Below, piece by piece: positions 47,078-60,468 of a stretch of 64,000 nt of DNA; position 1 is the stretch's first letter; every line of letters begins with the position of its first letter. The notes beneath the pieces are model-generated. The model was not told the origin of the DNA and did not search any database. It saw nothing but the letters and a program-made list of their open reading frames with translations. Location: assembly GCA_036435485.1 (NCBI GenBank), contig CM071598.1, positions 177,888,148 to 177,952,147 of the forward strand, read 5' to 3'. The DNA comes from Saposhnikovia divaricata. Its lineage: Eukaryota; Streptophyta; Magnoliopsida; Apiales; Apiaceae. The position numbers and the translations under genes are program-made.

Positions 47078-47847
47078 GTCTTATATGGTTTAATAGTACT
47101 CCTCGCAAAGTGCGAAGTGACATAAAAAGGAAAAGAACTCAAAAGACTTGTATTTCTTTTTATACTCCTTAATAGAAAACTTTTTAAGATTAGTTAATTA
47201 GTTTAATCAAAATATCAGAATCTTTAGGGTGTCCAGCGAATACACCACCAACTAAATGTGTCCCACAGAGTGACGACAGATGAAAAAGTCGCCACAAAAA
47301 TTTTGTACTCGGATCAAGAGATTTTGGGCGTGTTTGACTACAACTTTTTTTTTATTATTTATTTTCGAGTAAAATTTCATATTTTGATTAAAAAAAAATT
47401 ATACAAGTATTTAAATGCAAAAGAAAAGGTTACATTTTCAGAAAAAGGTTAAAAATCTTAACTTTGTTTAAAAATAAATTAACTTATTTTTTTGTAAAAT
47501 AAGTTCCCCAAACTCCCGCTTTGATTCTTTCACATAATTCCATGCACTGCATAGGTACATGACTTGAAATTTACTTAGAGATGTAGTAGAGTTTAAAAGG
47601 GATGGATCAGGGTCAATTTCAGTCGCAACTGCTTTACAGGAAATTCAAGAATCTGAATGCGAAGATACATTGCATGTGTTGTCAAACAACGTTGTTTGAC
47701 AGACATTTTTCCCGGGTTCAGATTAAGAAAACTCTATGTTATTATTATGATAATGATTGACATTTTAATTGAAGATTAACTTTACATAAAGATTTTCTGT
47801 ATACATGCATGTTGTAATTCAGATAAACAGGTTGCATTATTTGGATG
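47078..47847. other. intergenic stretch containing a MITE copy
   Basis: No gene is visible. Bases 47326-47517 are a GTGTTTGGGG-family foldback copy (starts GGGCGTGTTTGACTAC, ends AAGTTCCCCAAACTCCCG). The 64-codon frame over it is not credible. Confidence 0.5.
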
Positions 47848-48998
47848 TGACCACGTATATATATAGTCCGGCTTCTACATAAAAATTTATAATTTTATTA
47901 GCTCATTATCTCCCTCTGACGGAAGATGATTGTAATGTATGTAGACACTAAACAGTAAAGTTTAAAATTTATTTTGGCCTGTGAAAAATATAATGTTTAA
48001 TACATCATCAGATTTATTTTTGGTGTATTTTTGTAATAACCAATTAAAAAAATACAAAGCTCTTAGCATTGGAGATCGAGAGCAGAATATGACGTAACCA
48101 TGTAGATTGCTGGTGAAGTCGCTGAAGTGTACATTAACCTTAAACATTTCCACTACTGGTATGGTACCTAGATAAAATCTACAGTAATATGTATTTTTCA
48201 AATAATCATGAAATGGTTATCTGTGAATGTATATTAAAATATTTTATGTTATTGAGAATTACATTCATTGTACCAAATCGGTACGGAGTACGGGAGTAGT
48301 TAATGTAAATATATATGCACCGATAAAATAGAAACATCAGCAAAGTACAAACAAGTCAAATATAGTTTGCGAGAAAACTATATACCCAGGGACGGACCTG
48401 GTTAGGGATCCCTGATCCCTCCTAGGTTGGGGAGATTTAAAAAAAAATAAAAAATTGTTTTGAAAAATTTATGTATGTTTTATCATTTGCTTGTCCTTGG
48501 TCCTTCCTAGATGGTTTATTTGTCTTCTTTTATATCCATTTTTCTATGATTTAGTGGAAAATATCCATTTTTTTGCATGATTTAGTGAAAAATTTTCATT
48601 TTTTCCATGATTTAGTGGGAAAAAATCCACGCTTCGCGCGTTTCGAATTTTTTAAGAATTTTTGGACCCCCCTCGCATTATGCTCTAGGTCCGTCACTAT
48701 ATATACCCCTCGTCTTTACATCAGTTTTCATGTATCTTAACTAATTTGCAGAACTGCTAGCATATTCGTATCCATCGAACATGGCAGTTCAATGATCGGA
48801 TATATGACCTTGAGGTGGTAAGTCTTTAAATTACAATACCAACCAACTGAGAGTCTGAGACACCCATGATGGGTAAAAATGTAGAATAATTGTGTTCTCA
48901 AATTTTATCCAGATCAATCAAAATCAAAAGAAACATATATCCTATAACTTCTTGTACAGCAAATTAGTAGTAATTGTATGCGATATTTGTAATGCAGA
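47848..48998. repeat. direct repeat, copy 1 of 2 (offset 15002 bp)
   Basis: From TGACCACGTATATATATAG to GTAATGCAGA this matches 62850-64000 with no difference noticed by eye. The open frame at 47962-48201 (minus) occurs in both copies and has no recognised domain. The right limit cannot be seen because copy 2 runs to the window edge. Confidence 0.95.
48379..48707. mobile_element. hAT-type MITE (313 bp) with TATATACC duplications
   Basis: Bases 48387-48699 start CAGGGACGGACCTGG and end CTAGGTCCGTCACTA; the ends are inverted repeats of GACGGACCT. The 8 bp duplications TATATACC are at 48379-48386 and 48700-48707. The interior repeats CCATGATTTAGTGGAAAA. A second copy lies within the duplicated block at 63389-63701. 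Confidence 0.8.
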
Positions 48999-50695
48999 TT
49001 ACATGTAAAAATTTATTTTTATAACGGAAATTTTTGTAATCGATTATTTCATATTGATTCATCGTATGTTTTTTATAAGTCTGGAGGGGCCAAGCCAACT
49101 TAAAGAATATAATTACGTCATCGATCAATGAAGTTTGAGAAACATTCAAAGTATAAAATCCCATTGAAAAACTGGGTAGATTCACTGAAACGCGGATGCC
49201 GAAATTATGGTCCGAGTTGTAACAAGAATTGAAGTCAACTTCGGGAGAACATTTGCTTATTTTAATTCATGTGCAATGGAAGCTGGTCTTTCGAGGCTAG
49301 AGGGAAGTTGGTACACTACAATTGTTAAGCATTGTTTCTTGCTTTCGGATCTAATAACAAATTTGTAATGATTGTTGTATTTTATATTCAATTATACGTG
49401 CACACTTAATGGGCCTGTTTGGCACACCTTATTTTAAGGATTTATGGACTTATTTTCGGGTAAAAATTTTATATTTTGAAATTATTTTTTTTATACAAAT
49501 ATTTAATGTATGTTTGAGATTTAATAAGTTTCAAAAATAAGTTGGAAAATAAGTTGGAAAGTTAGAAATCTCTAATTTTGTCTTAAAATAAATTAGATTT
49601 ATTCTGAAAAAAAGTTCCCCCAAACACCCCCAATATTAATGATTAGATTAAAATGGTTTTTAACTCTTTTCTTTTGTTCAACCAATTAGTTTCCTAATTA
49701 ACTATTTAGTTTTGTTAAAAAAAATATAAATTTAGACTTCGTTTAGGTTAAATAAAAAACAAATTACAATTTAAAGTTTTATAAATATAAATTAGTATTT
49801 TAAATAGTTCTATTATTATTAAAAACACAAATAAGGATTGCACATGCAATTTATATATGTAGCTAGACACTAATAAATAACTTTTATTTAATGAAATTTT
49901 AAAAGCTTAATTTATAATAAAACCTAGCCTTTAATTTATTTTATATTAATACCTTTTTAAACATGTTACACAATAGTTTTTAAATAAAGTAAAAAAAAAT
50001 GGTTAGTTTAAGCCTAGATAAACGTACAATTGTTCATTAAAGAATTTTGGTATTAATTTGTATTCATATTAATCTTTTTAAATTTGATATGAGTTAAATA
50101 ACAAATAACTAGATGACAAATTACAAATATATAATAAAATTACACGTGTTATGGAAGTAATCTTTATACAAAAACTTTGAATTTTTCATAGTAAACTTCT
50201 TTACTCGAGAACTTTAAATTATATTTATTTTAAATAGTTTACAAATTTATTTAGAAATAAAATTTGTTCTAGAAATACTGTGCTACTGTTGCATGGGTTG
50301 GATGTTTGATATTTCAAAATGATTATCTGCAGAGGACTATGGTCTGACTCACTGACAGTAGCTTTATTTATCTAATAAAGAAAGTCATGATTTGGATGGA
50401 AGAAATATTAGTCTAAAATGTAAGTAAATCACGTGTGTAAACTTGACATTAATAGTTGACAAGAAATTATTTACCTACAGAGAGATCTTGACTCTCATTT
50501 TTTCCAAACGGAGAGATCTTGACTCTCATTTTTTCCAAGTTTTTAATATAGCCAAACCTTTTTAGTTATTACTGCTTCAGCATGTCTACTTTTGTTCGTC
50601 TGCACCCAGTGCTGGCTTTAGTTTTTACCATTAAAATTGATGTTTGTGAAGTATTATGGGCCTGTTTAGGGTATCTTAGGTAGGTGACATATAAG
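48999..50695. other. AT-rich intergenic stretch
   Basis: No gene is recognised. It contains a GTGTTTGGGG-family MITE (49411-49630, starting GGGCCTGTTTGGCACACC and ending GTTCCCCCAAACACCCC) and a 31 bp near-tandem duplication GAGAGATCTTGACTCTCATT at about 50480-50541. Confidence 0.5.
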
Positions 50696-50936
50696 TAGGG
50701 TTGGCAATTTCGGGTTTTCGGTCGGGTTCGTGTAGGGTCAGCAATTCAAGTCGCAAATTTGATTTAATCCGAACCCGATCCGAAAATTTAATGGGTCCAA
50801 GTGCTCAATCCGAACCCGATACAAATGTGTTTCGGGTAACTCGATCCAAAAATTTAATTTTTTAAAAATTTAAAAATAATATATATATATATTAAAAATA
50901 ATATATATTAAAAAAATAATATATATTAAAAAAATA

Positions 50937-50967
<31 letters not shown>

Positions 50968-51514
50968 TTAAAACCAAAAATTTAATTTTAAAAAAATTAA
51001 AAATAATATATATATATATATATATATATTAAAAATAATATATATATATATATATATTAAAAATAGTATATATATATATATATTAAAAATAATATATTTA
51101 TATATGTATATATATATGGGCATGGAGTTTCTAAATTACACTATAGAGAAGTTCTCTATTAGTGCACCTTAAATCTTGTATTTTATTATTATTTTTGATA
51201 ATCCAACCGTACGGATGAAAAGTTTATGTCAAAATAACATTGTATACAAATTTTTATTATATTTGAAATAGTGGAGCATCACTTTTATAATAATACTATT
51301 TTCTATATATATTCAACGACACAGATTTATCATAATCTTATTGCTATAAATTTATAGTTCCAAATAATTAAATTACACGAAAATTTGTACATTCACATAT
51401 TTTTGTATGAATTTAACATCCGTACGGTAGGATTGTTCAAATAATAACTAATTTATCATAATTTAAACCGCACTAATAGAGAACTTCTCTATTGTGTGCT
51501 TTAGATACTCTTTT

Positions 51515-51566
<52 letters not shown>

Positions 51567-51763
51567 TAATTATATATGTGTATTCGGGTCAGTTTCGGGT
51601 TACCCGAACCCAACCCGATTTTTTCGGGTCAAGTTAGGGTCAACCCAAAACCGATCCGAACGCGAAAAATATAAACCCGAAACCGATCCTTGCTAGTTGG
51701 TTTCGTGTCGGGTTCGTGCCGGGTTCGTGTCTCGGGTCCATAATTGTGAGCCCTACATATAAT
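50688..51763. mobile_element. hAT-type element with nested foldback and TA arrays
   Basis: Bases 50696-51755 start TAGGGTTGGCAATTTCGGG and end CATAATTGTGAGCCCTA. The subterminal parts are full of CGGGTT/AACCCG motifs in opposite sense at the two ends. Flanking octamers CATATAAG (50688-50695) and CATATAAT (51756-51763) agree at seven of eight positions. The middle holds several (TA)n and ATTAAAAATAATATAT arrays and a second foldback element at 51118-51518. No coding is present. Confidence 0.7.
51118..51518. mobile_element. nested foldback MITE (about 400 bp)
   Basis: Long inverted ends share ATAGAGAAGTTCTCTATTAG (left 51142 onward, right as its inverse ending near 51495). The left arm also has CCAACCGTACGGATG and the right arm the inverse CATCCGTACGG. 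It sits in TA-rich DNA, so its target duplication cannot be read. Confidence 0.7.
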
Positions 51764-53543
51764 TGATAATTAATTTTGAATTATAAATTATAAATTATTT
51801 AGGTATTTTGATAATCTTACTTATAAACTGGTGACGTGTTTGGTAAATTAAACTTATAAGTTAAAAAAATATATATAAATTAAAAAAATTAATTATTTAA
51901 ATTTAAGTACTAATTTTTTTTTATTTTTTTTTGCTAAAACAGTACTAATATTTTGGTTAATACTATAGATTAATAATGTTGCATTGATAATTTTTTTTTA
52001 ATTTAAAGATATATTAGTTATACTATTATAAGGAAAATATGGTATATCTGGTTAATCATAAATAAATAATAAAACATAAATATTTAAATTATGAATAAGT
52101 AATAAGATAAAAATATTAAAATAAAAAATAATTAAAATCTTCGGTGATAAGCTAGTTATATCCTTATATATAATAAGCGTAAAAAGGATATTATCCATAA
52201 TTTTGGTTTTAAATAATATATTCGTATATCGTTTAAAAAATATGAATATTTTTCTAGAACTAATTTAAATTAATATAAATAGTTTTATGAGATACTATTG
52301 AAAAAAAAACCATGAACAAAACAAGCAAAAAACAATTAGAAATCCAATTAGAAATCCTGTGCAATCGTATGACATTAAGATATAAGTTCTGTAAATGGGT
52401 CCTTCCCTTATTTTGCTAAGCACTCCTAACAAAAGCGTAATCGGCTTTTCAGCCAGATAAACTAATTTTTGGATTTACCAAACATGCACTATATTAGCAA
52501 GAAGTTTTAATAAAAAATATGCATGATATAGAAAATAATGGGTGAAAAATTAAAATCCTAATTCTAGTTCGGATATTGCCCTGAAATTTCGTACTGCCGG
52601 TTGCTATGTGATTTTTTTTTTTTTTTGACAGGCGGTTGCTATGTGAATTTTACACCTTTTTCCTGTCTTAAATAGTTAATATGCGGAGAATCAGTCACCA
52701 CAGGCAAGAAATAAGTCCTTTTTTCTAATTTTTAATATAGCCAAACCTTATTACTGCTTCAAGAAAATTTTGATATCCTGGTACTCTACGGCCATGTTTG
52801 TTTAATAGCATTAAGTGGAGAATAGAACTATAATATACTAATATTTTAATTTCATACCTGTTTTGTAAAAAATTATTTGAGAGTAGATTAAGAATTATAA
52901 ATTTATTTTAATAATTGGGCTTATATGCCTTATAAAGTGAATATTTATTCCAACAGCGAGTCGAACCCGGACAAGAAATAAGCTCTTATCACTTGAGCTT
53001 TATAAGTTTTTAAAATAGTAAGTTCATATTTGTTTAATTGGAATAAGAGATAGGCTTGATATAATCCATCACCTATAAATTCTTGTAAAAATAGGTTATC
53101 CCTTAAAACAAAGATGAGATAATTTAAAAGATTAATAAAAAAATAAGGATTATAATCCGATCTTAAACTTAATAATTCAAAATACGGGATTATAGTCAAA
53201 TTCTAGACTTAATACTTTAAAATAAACATGAAATAGAATTAATTAAAGAATTACAGTCGAAAGGATAGGATTATTATGCATGGATAATTATCCTGGGGAT
53301 TAGGCCATGAACTCCAAATGTCACTGGTTCAAAAAGAAGGGTTTAAATTGCCAGAGTTGCTAAATACACTAAATCAAACGGTTTTAGTTTTAACATTGTG
53401 AACAGACATTCAGAACATATTATTTTTGGTGATTTACATAAATATTATTTTTGGGATTTTTTTTTTCAGCAGTATGGGAAATAATTTGAAAAACAGTAAA
53501 GTGGCAACTTCTAAGAATGATGATGCATACATCTATATCTATA
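51764..53543. other. AT-rich intergenic stretch, probable old MITEs
   Basis: No gene is recognised. GTGTTTGGTAAATTAAACTT near 51836 and its approximate inverse (GGATTTACCAAACATGCAC near 52473-52491) suggest another decayed foldback element with an insertion. A Helitron-like start TCCTTATATATAATAAGCG occurs at about 52160 without a matching end. Confidence 0.35.
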
Positions 53544-56500
53544 TCCTATACTAAAACAAAATTCCCTCCCCCCAATTTCCCTCCCAAAATTCTCTCCTCT
53601 CTCTCCTCTAAAGTTCCAAATATTTATTTTTCTACTCTTCACTCTCCTCCCACTTTACACTATGGCTGAGCAAAAAATCAAATTAAAACCGAAACCGAAC
53701 CGAAACCGGCGAAAATCGAACCGAAAAAACCGAAACCGATCCGGCGGTTGCGGTTTTTAATTTATAAAAACCGAGACTTTCAGTTTCGGTTCCGGTTATA
53801 GGTTAAACCCGAACCGACTAAAACCGAAACCGAACCGATTATTAAAATAAACAATTTTCATTTATATAATTTATACATATTATTAGTTATCTATCATTTT
53901 ATTATCTACTGACTAAGACTTGATAAGTTCATAGTATTCAGCCTTATTCAGTTGGCCCAATCCATACTACACAGCACAGTACATAGACATAGTCCATGTC
54001 CATTATACATTATATCACAGACACACAACCCTAATTCAATGCGCCTCTCTCTCTCTCTTTCTATTTTTTTTTTGCTAAATGACTCTCTCACATTTTTTTG
54101 CTACCCCTCTTTCTTCTCTATATACATCTATATCTTCTTCTGTATCCTTAACCTTTTCTTATGTTTTATGTTTTACAGGATGACGATGAGGCTGATACAG
54201 TTGGTTGAAAGTGGAAAATGTCGAAACAAAGCGACCCAATATCTTGAATGTATGTGCGTTGTAGCTCTGTTTGAATCGGGATTTTACTGTTTGTAGCTCT
54301 GTTTTTTTATCTAACAAAATTCGATTTAGATAATTGATGCTTTATTATTACATATACTTATTTATTTGTTGCCTCTTAGTATTTATGATGTATTTGTTTT
54401 GGCTGTTTTTGCATATTATTCATTTATTTGGACAGCTTGTTATTGGACAGGTTCTATACCTATTGAACTGATTGTAAATAATATTAAGTTTACAATTTCA
54501 CTGATTTGACCAAGGTTGATTTTTTTTTTTAAAAAAAGTATAAACTGAATGTCATTATTATAACATTTATTCTCATCCGGTTTTTAAACCGAAACCGAAC
54601 CGTTTCAAACCGAACCGAGGTTTTAAAACCGAAACCGTAACTGAATCCGAACCGATGGTTGCGGTTTTCAATTTTAAAAACTTGGGATATACGATTTTGG
54701 TTCCGATTTTACCCTAAAACCGGACCGAACCGGCCCATGCTCTGCTCTACTTTACACACAAATATTATTAGTTTATTAACCACTTTTCTTCCCTCCCTCA
54801 TTCTCTTTCTCCTCTCCATTCATTCATTATTTTACATTTTTTCGCTCAATTCTTATATTCCTTCCTAAGTATCTCATTCATTTTTTTTTCTTATCATCCA
54901 TTATTTCTATTTACATTTAAATTTTTATTTTTTCCATTTCATAATTATCACACTTTTCTCAAATGTCAATTTTTTTTTTAATTTCTATCATATTATTTTT
55001 TATAAATAATAGTATAAGCTGAACAAAATTTAATCCTCATCAAATTTGTATTTCATACTTTTTTTTATGTATATCTACAACTTTCAATATACTGTAATTT
55101 TGTTGTCATGATTATTTAAATCAGATATAGCATTTTTATATAAATAATCAATATTTTTGTTTATGTAGATTACTTCTAAAATTAATTTATCTATAACATT
55201 ATATGTGTGGAAAGCATTCTATTTTTCAAATATTTTGAATTTAGAAAATTTAACCAAACTGATGATATATATTAGTGAAAAGATTCATTACTTGAGGGAG
55301 GGGCATATTATGATGATTTTATATTTACAATTGAGATTTTTGAGCTTGCATCTAGAAATACTTGAAAAAAAATAATTTTTGACAATCGTCTTTAATTAAT
55401 TATTCCTTATTTGATATAATAATTTACATAAATAGTTAAAGTGTCTATATCCTATACTAAAACAAAATTCCCTCTCCCAATTTCCCTCCCAAAATTCCCT
55501 CCTCTCTCTCCTCTTACTTTCCAAATATTTATTTTTCTACTCTTCTCTCTTCTTCCACTTTACACACAAATATTATTAGTTTATTATCCACTTTTCTTCA
55601 CTCCCTCATTCTCTTTCTCCTCTCCATTCATTTATTATTTTACATTTTTCACTCAATTCTTATTTTCCTTCCTAAGTTTCTCTTTCATTTTTTTTCTTAT
55701 CGTCCATTATTTCTATTTACATTTAAATTTGTATTTTTTCCATTTCATAATTATCACACTTTTCTCAAATGTCAATTTTTTTTAATTTCTATCATATTAT
55801 TTTTTATAAATAATAATATAAGCTGAACAAAATTTAATCCTCATCAAATTTGTATTTCATACTTTTTTTATGTATATCTACAACTTTCACATACTGTAAT
55901 TTGTTGTCATGATTATTTAAATCAGATATAGCATTTTTATATAAATAATCAATATTTTTGTTTATGTAGATTACTTTTAAAAATTATTTTATCTATAACA
56001 TTATATGTGTGAAAAGCATTCTATTTTTCAAATATTTTGAATTTAGAAAATTTAACCAAACTGATGATATATATTAGTGAAGAGATTCATTAATTGAGGG
56101 AGGGGCATATTATGATGTTCATTTTATATTTACAATTGAGATTTTTGAGTTTGCATCTAGAAATATTTGAAAAAAATAATTTTTGAAAATCGTCTTTAAT
56201 TAATTATTCCTTATTTGATATAATAATTTACATAAATAATTAAAGTGTTATACTCTAAAGTATTATTTTAGTATAAGTTGGAATACTTTGATTATGTAAA
56301 AATGTTATTTTAATTATTATTTTCCCACTTACACTATATTTATAAAATAAATCGAAGAGAACTTAATATTTCATTCTAAAAATATAAAATGTAACTAAAC
56401 ATAATCTAAAAAAGAAGTTATATATGATAATTGAGAAAAAAAGTTTTTACCTAACCCAAAATTAACAGTTAATCAATTAAATTAATTTTAATTAGAATGT

Positions 56501-56855
56501 CGAAAATCAAACCAACATAAACGAAAATTAATTATTATGAACAAGATTTGTAATCATGTACATTATATTTTCTCCAAAATTAACTAATTCAAATTTCAAT
56601 AAATATATTTGACAAAAGAAAAAAAAACTAAAGAATATAAAAATTAATTCTACTAAATACAATAATAATAACATATTAATTTTTTTGAATAATATTCAAA
56701 AATATATTACTTACAAATTTATATTCAATTCTGTCCAAATTTTTTCACTTTTTTTTTAATGTTTTCCCAATATTATTTGATCCTTCACTTAACTCATATT
56801 TTTTTAATTTTACCCATTATCTTTTAAAATCGTGCATATGCACGGTATTATCTAG
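53544..56855 (+). mobile_element. Helitron with duplicated 5' part and internal hAT
   Basis: Starts TCCTATACTAAAACAAAATT after an A. It ends with the perfect hairpin CGTGCATATGCACG (56831-56844), seven bases, then CTAG (56852-56855) and T. The first roughly 805 bp occur twice: 53539-55443 (enlarged by the hAT element) and 55444-56247, each beginning CTATATCCTATACTAAAAC. Only the second copy continues to the 3' end. No RepHel coding was found, and the small ORFs in the pyrimidine-rich parts are low-complexity. Confidence 0.75.
53653..54757. mobile_element. hAT-type element (1089 bp) with CTTTACAC duplications
   Basis: Bases 53661-54749 have approximate inverted ends (TATGGCTGAGCA and TAGAGCAGAGCA on the other strand) and perfect 8 bp duplications CTTTACAC (53653-53660, 54750-54757). 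The empty site is visible in the second Helitron copy (CCACTTTACACACAAATA near 55556). Both subterminal regions carry AACCGAAACCGAACCG motifs. The 114-codon frame at 53952-54296 shows no transposase signature and is not called a gene. Confidence 0.88.
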
Positions 56856-56860
56856 TCTAG

Positions 56861-57044
56861 TTCTCCTGATGAAGAATTGCTAGATTAACCTAACACAACA
56901 GCTTAACTACTGGCCAGCAGCCCATCAGAACAGGTCCAGAAACAATAACTTTTATCTGATTATTGGGCCGAGGACCAGTATATTTCGGGCCTGTCTGTTT
57001 ACATGATGTTTTTCTTTCTTCTTTTTAGATAATTTACATAATGT

Positions 57045-57077
<33 letters not shown>

Positions 57078-57765
57078 CTAAATGATAATGTTTTTCTTTA
57101 CTTGCACAAATGTAATTTGTTAAAGTATTTATACGTGTTGTTTATATTTTAGTACATGAAAAATATATCTGAGAAATAGAGCCGTGCTTTGATTCATCCT
57201 GTCAAGGTAGATTTTATACATCTAATGTAACTTAATAGGATTACAGTTTTTATGAATATATAACTATATGTAGTTAATATTTCTTGCATTTCTAAAATTT
57301 TTTTATTTGACATTCTAGACAAACCCAATTATATTTAAGAGTCTACTACCACAACATAGATATCCAGCATAGATCATTATTCATTTTAAATACGATTAAA
57401 GATCATTTCATTTCTTTCAAGAGAGAAGAATTTTTGCAGAATTTAAACATTGCATGTTGGCGCCTAAGGACCTTCCAGAATTTTGGAGGCAAGTGCCGTT
57501 TTCTCATTCCAACATTCTTATATGTAAAATTTGTACAAGCAATTTCATCAGGCCCTGTTAAACCATATTCTCAACATGGCCATTTCACTGTTGGATGGCA
57601 CTTTCTTACAGCATCATATGCACCACAACTAAACTGTAAAACTTGTGAAATGTATCTTGCAGGACAACACAAATTAAAAGCTCACCAAGACTTTGTCTTG
57701 ATTTAGAACTCAGAGATGTTGATGTAATCTAAGAGTGGAGAGACAGGTGTAGAATTCTAAGCACT
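56861..57765. other. downstream flank of the PLAC8 gene
   Basis: No independent gene is seen. The part nearest 57765 probably includes the 3' untranslated region of the minus-strand PLAC8 gene. The 90-codon plus-strand frame at 57434-57706 has no recognised domain. A long pyrimidine run lies around 57040-57078. Confidence 0.45.
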
Positions 57766-60468
57766 TCACGTAATCGCCATCATAGATGGTTCTGATGACT
57801 GTATTGACATCACAGGAGGCGCACGTAGCTCAAGCATACCGTTGCTGCCTTCATTATAGGCTCCTACACACATTGTATCTCCCCGACCATGCCAAGTGCC
57901 ATCTTGGACATTGTTTATCTCTAATGTTCTGGATTCCTGTAAAATTACAACTACAAGAGCTAAATTCACAGCATATAAATAGAATGGCAATTGTAAACAT
58001 TCTTACATTTATCATACAAGATGTAGCCTTAAGATTAAGTGGTGGGAGACTGAGAAGAAAGTATGAAACACAAATAAATTCTTATTGCCACTTCTAAATA
58101 CAAGTTAATTGTAATTTGTTGGATTTTATATTATACCTGACTAAGTGTGCAGCAAGGGCAAACCAGATGGTACAGACAGTCATCCATTACACTATCAGTT
58201 CCCTGAATGAGAACAGAGTTAGATGCAAGTGTCAGTAAGATCGAGAATAAATGATTATGTAATGTAAATAATATATCAGGAAAAGTCAAACAGCGACTGC
58301 CTACAACTAAAAAAAAAAAAAGAACAAATAAGTAAACAAGGAGTGCGTCATATATCATGTATAGGCGAGTGTAAAGCGCATGTAGTACATGTGACCAAAT
58401 GTGAAGATTACTTTCCAAATCACGAAAACAGAAAATACATAGTACACAAGTCCTAGCCCAATTGGCAGCTAAATTGAAAACGGATAAGGGATGAATATTA
58501 ACAGGTACAATTACGTAAGGGCCGTGTACTAAGGTTTTAAAATCAGGTGACATTAAGGTAATAAAATGATTTAGGTGGTGCCATGATTTACATGCTTTAG
58601 ATATCCAGTTAAGTCACCTAAAATTCTGGTAACAAGGAAAGCATATTAAATTGTAGGTCCAGCTGACCGGGCAGTAACCTAGACAGAATAATGCTGATTA
58701 AGCAGCCGCCCAATCCTTACAACCACCACCACTTTCAAACAACAGATTTTCATGTTTGAAAAGCCGCCCAATTAATCCTAATCAATAACCTCTTGCCAAT
58801 GCATTATTGACCTATAGGACCAGGTATGGGGTCTAGCATGCATATAAAATGTAGAGATTTAATTAATATATGCAGTTCCGCTAGAGAATAGTACTGTGCG
58901 AAATGTTTACCCTAATGTTGAATTTCTTTCTTATTTGCATCCGGTAAAATCCCAAGTATGCTCCAACAGAGATGGTAAAAGCAACACCCATATACAGGAA
59001 GCAATGTCTCCTTGTGACAGCAAATGCCGTTATATTGACGAGGGCAGCGGCAGCAAGAACAATGTAAATAATCGCCTGAAATTTAAGGATTTAAACCACG
59101 GAACAAGCAAGAAAGAGGAAGTAGTCAGAGAGAGTTGCAACTTAAATTTACTACATTTAATATTGGTATAAGCTTAAATTGTAATTGAGTCGTAAATTCA
59201 GGATGTAAAAGCAAAGTACTTAATCACTTGGTGCTTCACAAACAGAGTATCTGGTAAACATTTTACTAATAACTTCATTGACCATCTACAGTTTGTGAAT
59301 GGCCAGCTGAGCTGCAGCAACATCAACTACAAGGTCATTGCAAGATTACCGTAGCCCTTTAAGTATCTTTAGTTCTTTAATATCTTCATTAAGGTAATTA
59401 CAACGTACAGATCTTTCAGGGGTAAATAAGCATACAAGTATATCCAAATTCCAAATGTGCGACAAGATAAATTGATCACACATATATTAGTTTATTCTCT
59501 CTGACATTTGCTGATGAGCTACGCAACAAAACGGACCAAGAACGGCAATATAACAACATTTCTATTGGATAAATCATCAAATAGCTACTTTGCAATAACA
59601 AATTCTGCAGCAGCAACTAAACACTACAGTTATAACATACATGATATGTTCACCGTTCAAGGCAATAAGCACAAATGCACAATCCCATCAGATTCATATT
59701 CAAAAGAGTAGCGATACAAAATGACATCATTAACCTACAATACAACAAGTCGCGAAAACTTGACAAACATAAAGAGTAAATTTACCTGAGCAAAGCAAAA
59801 TCCAAAGCCAGCTCTTTTCATGTTCTTCCCAAACCTATACCATGGACAACTGCAAAACCAGATACAACATTAACAAAACAATCAAAGCTGCAAACTTTAA
59901 CACAAAACATCATACCCTTTTCCCCAAAACAGAATCCAACAATTAATCCCACATAACTGAACTAAAATCAAACCTCAACTCAACTATCCAAAAAATCATT
60001 TACAACACCTAAACTAAAAAGGGTCACTCCACCTCAACCACAAGCACACAAATACAACACACACTTAAATTCTTAACCAATTTACAAGGACCAAAAACCA
60101 ACAAAACACACCTCAAGAACCAAACTTTCCACCAAACAAACAAAAACCCACAAACATTTCAACAAAAAACAATCAAATGCATACCAACAAGATTCAAGAA
60201 CAATGCGACGATCATCAAAACAATCAAGAACATCCCCTTCCCACATCCTCAAAACACCCCCACGAATCCCACTATCCAAACCATCATCATAACCATCCTC
60301 ATCATAATCTTGTTGTTGATTATTGACCCATTTGCATTGGCCTTGATTTTGCATAGCAGCAACAGCAGAACAAAGCATATCAAAATCTAAAACTGAGACA
60401 CCACCCTCATCTAATAATCTCTCCTTCTCCTCATCCTCTCCATTTAAAACCACCCTCTCCTCCTCCAT
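57766..60468 (-). CDS. PLAC8 family (Cys-rich membrane) protein
   Basis: Five coding exons (minus): 60468-60185, 59849-59786, 59075-58911, 58202-58137, 57936-57766, all GT-AG with matching phase, giving 249 residues. The acidic N-terminal region of about 80 residues is followed by the PLAC8 domain: ESCCPWYRFGKNMKRAGFGF, a hydrophobic segment (IIYIVLAAAALVNITAFAV), then HCFLYMGVAFTISVGAYLGF, DDCLYHLVCPCCTLSQESRT and LEINNVQDGTWHGRGDT. Two membrane spans are likely. PLAC8 proteins of plants include cell-number regulators and cadmium-resistance proteins. The long form with an acidic N-terminus resembles uncharacterised plant PLAC8 members, so no specific substrate is claimed. No stop or frameshift was seen. 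AT-rich TATATATTTAAAATATATA lies 40-60 bp upstream and could serve as a TATA region. Confidence 0.93.

Noticed and set aside
47962..48201. 79-codon minus frame present twice (also 62964-63203)
   Set aside because: It repeats only because the whole 1151 bp block repeats; no domain, splice partner or codon bias seen.
52160..52400. Helitron-like start TCCTTATATATAATAAGCG
   Set aside because: No matching hairpin plus CTAG end found downstream.
52955..53010. Possible tRNA-like segment (GAGTCGAACCCGGAC)
   Set aside because: Only a B-box-like phrase is present; no cloverleaf can be drawn.
53952..54296. 114-codon plus frame inside the hAT element
   Set aside because: Crosses CT- and T-rich low-complexity DNA; no BED zinc finger or hAT dimerisation motif.
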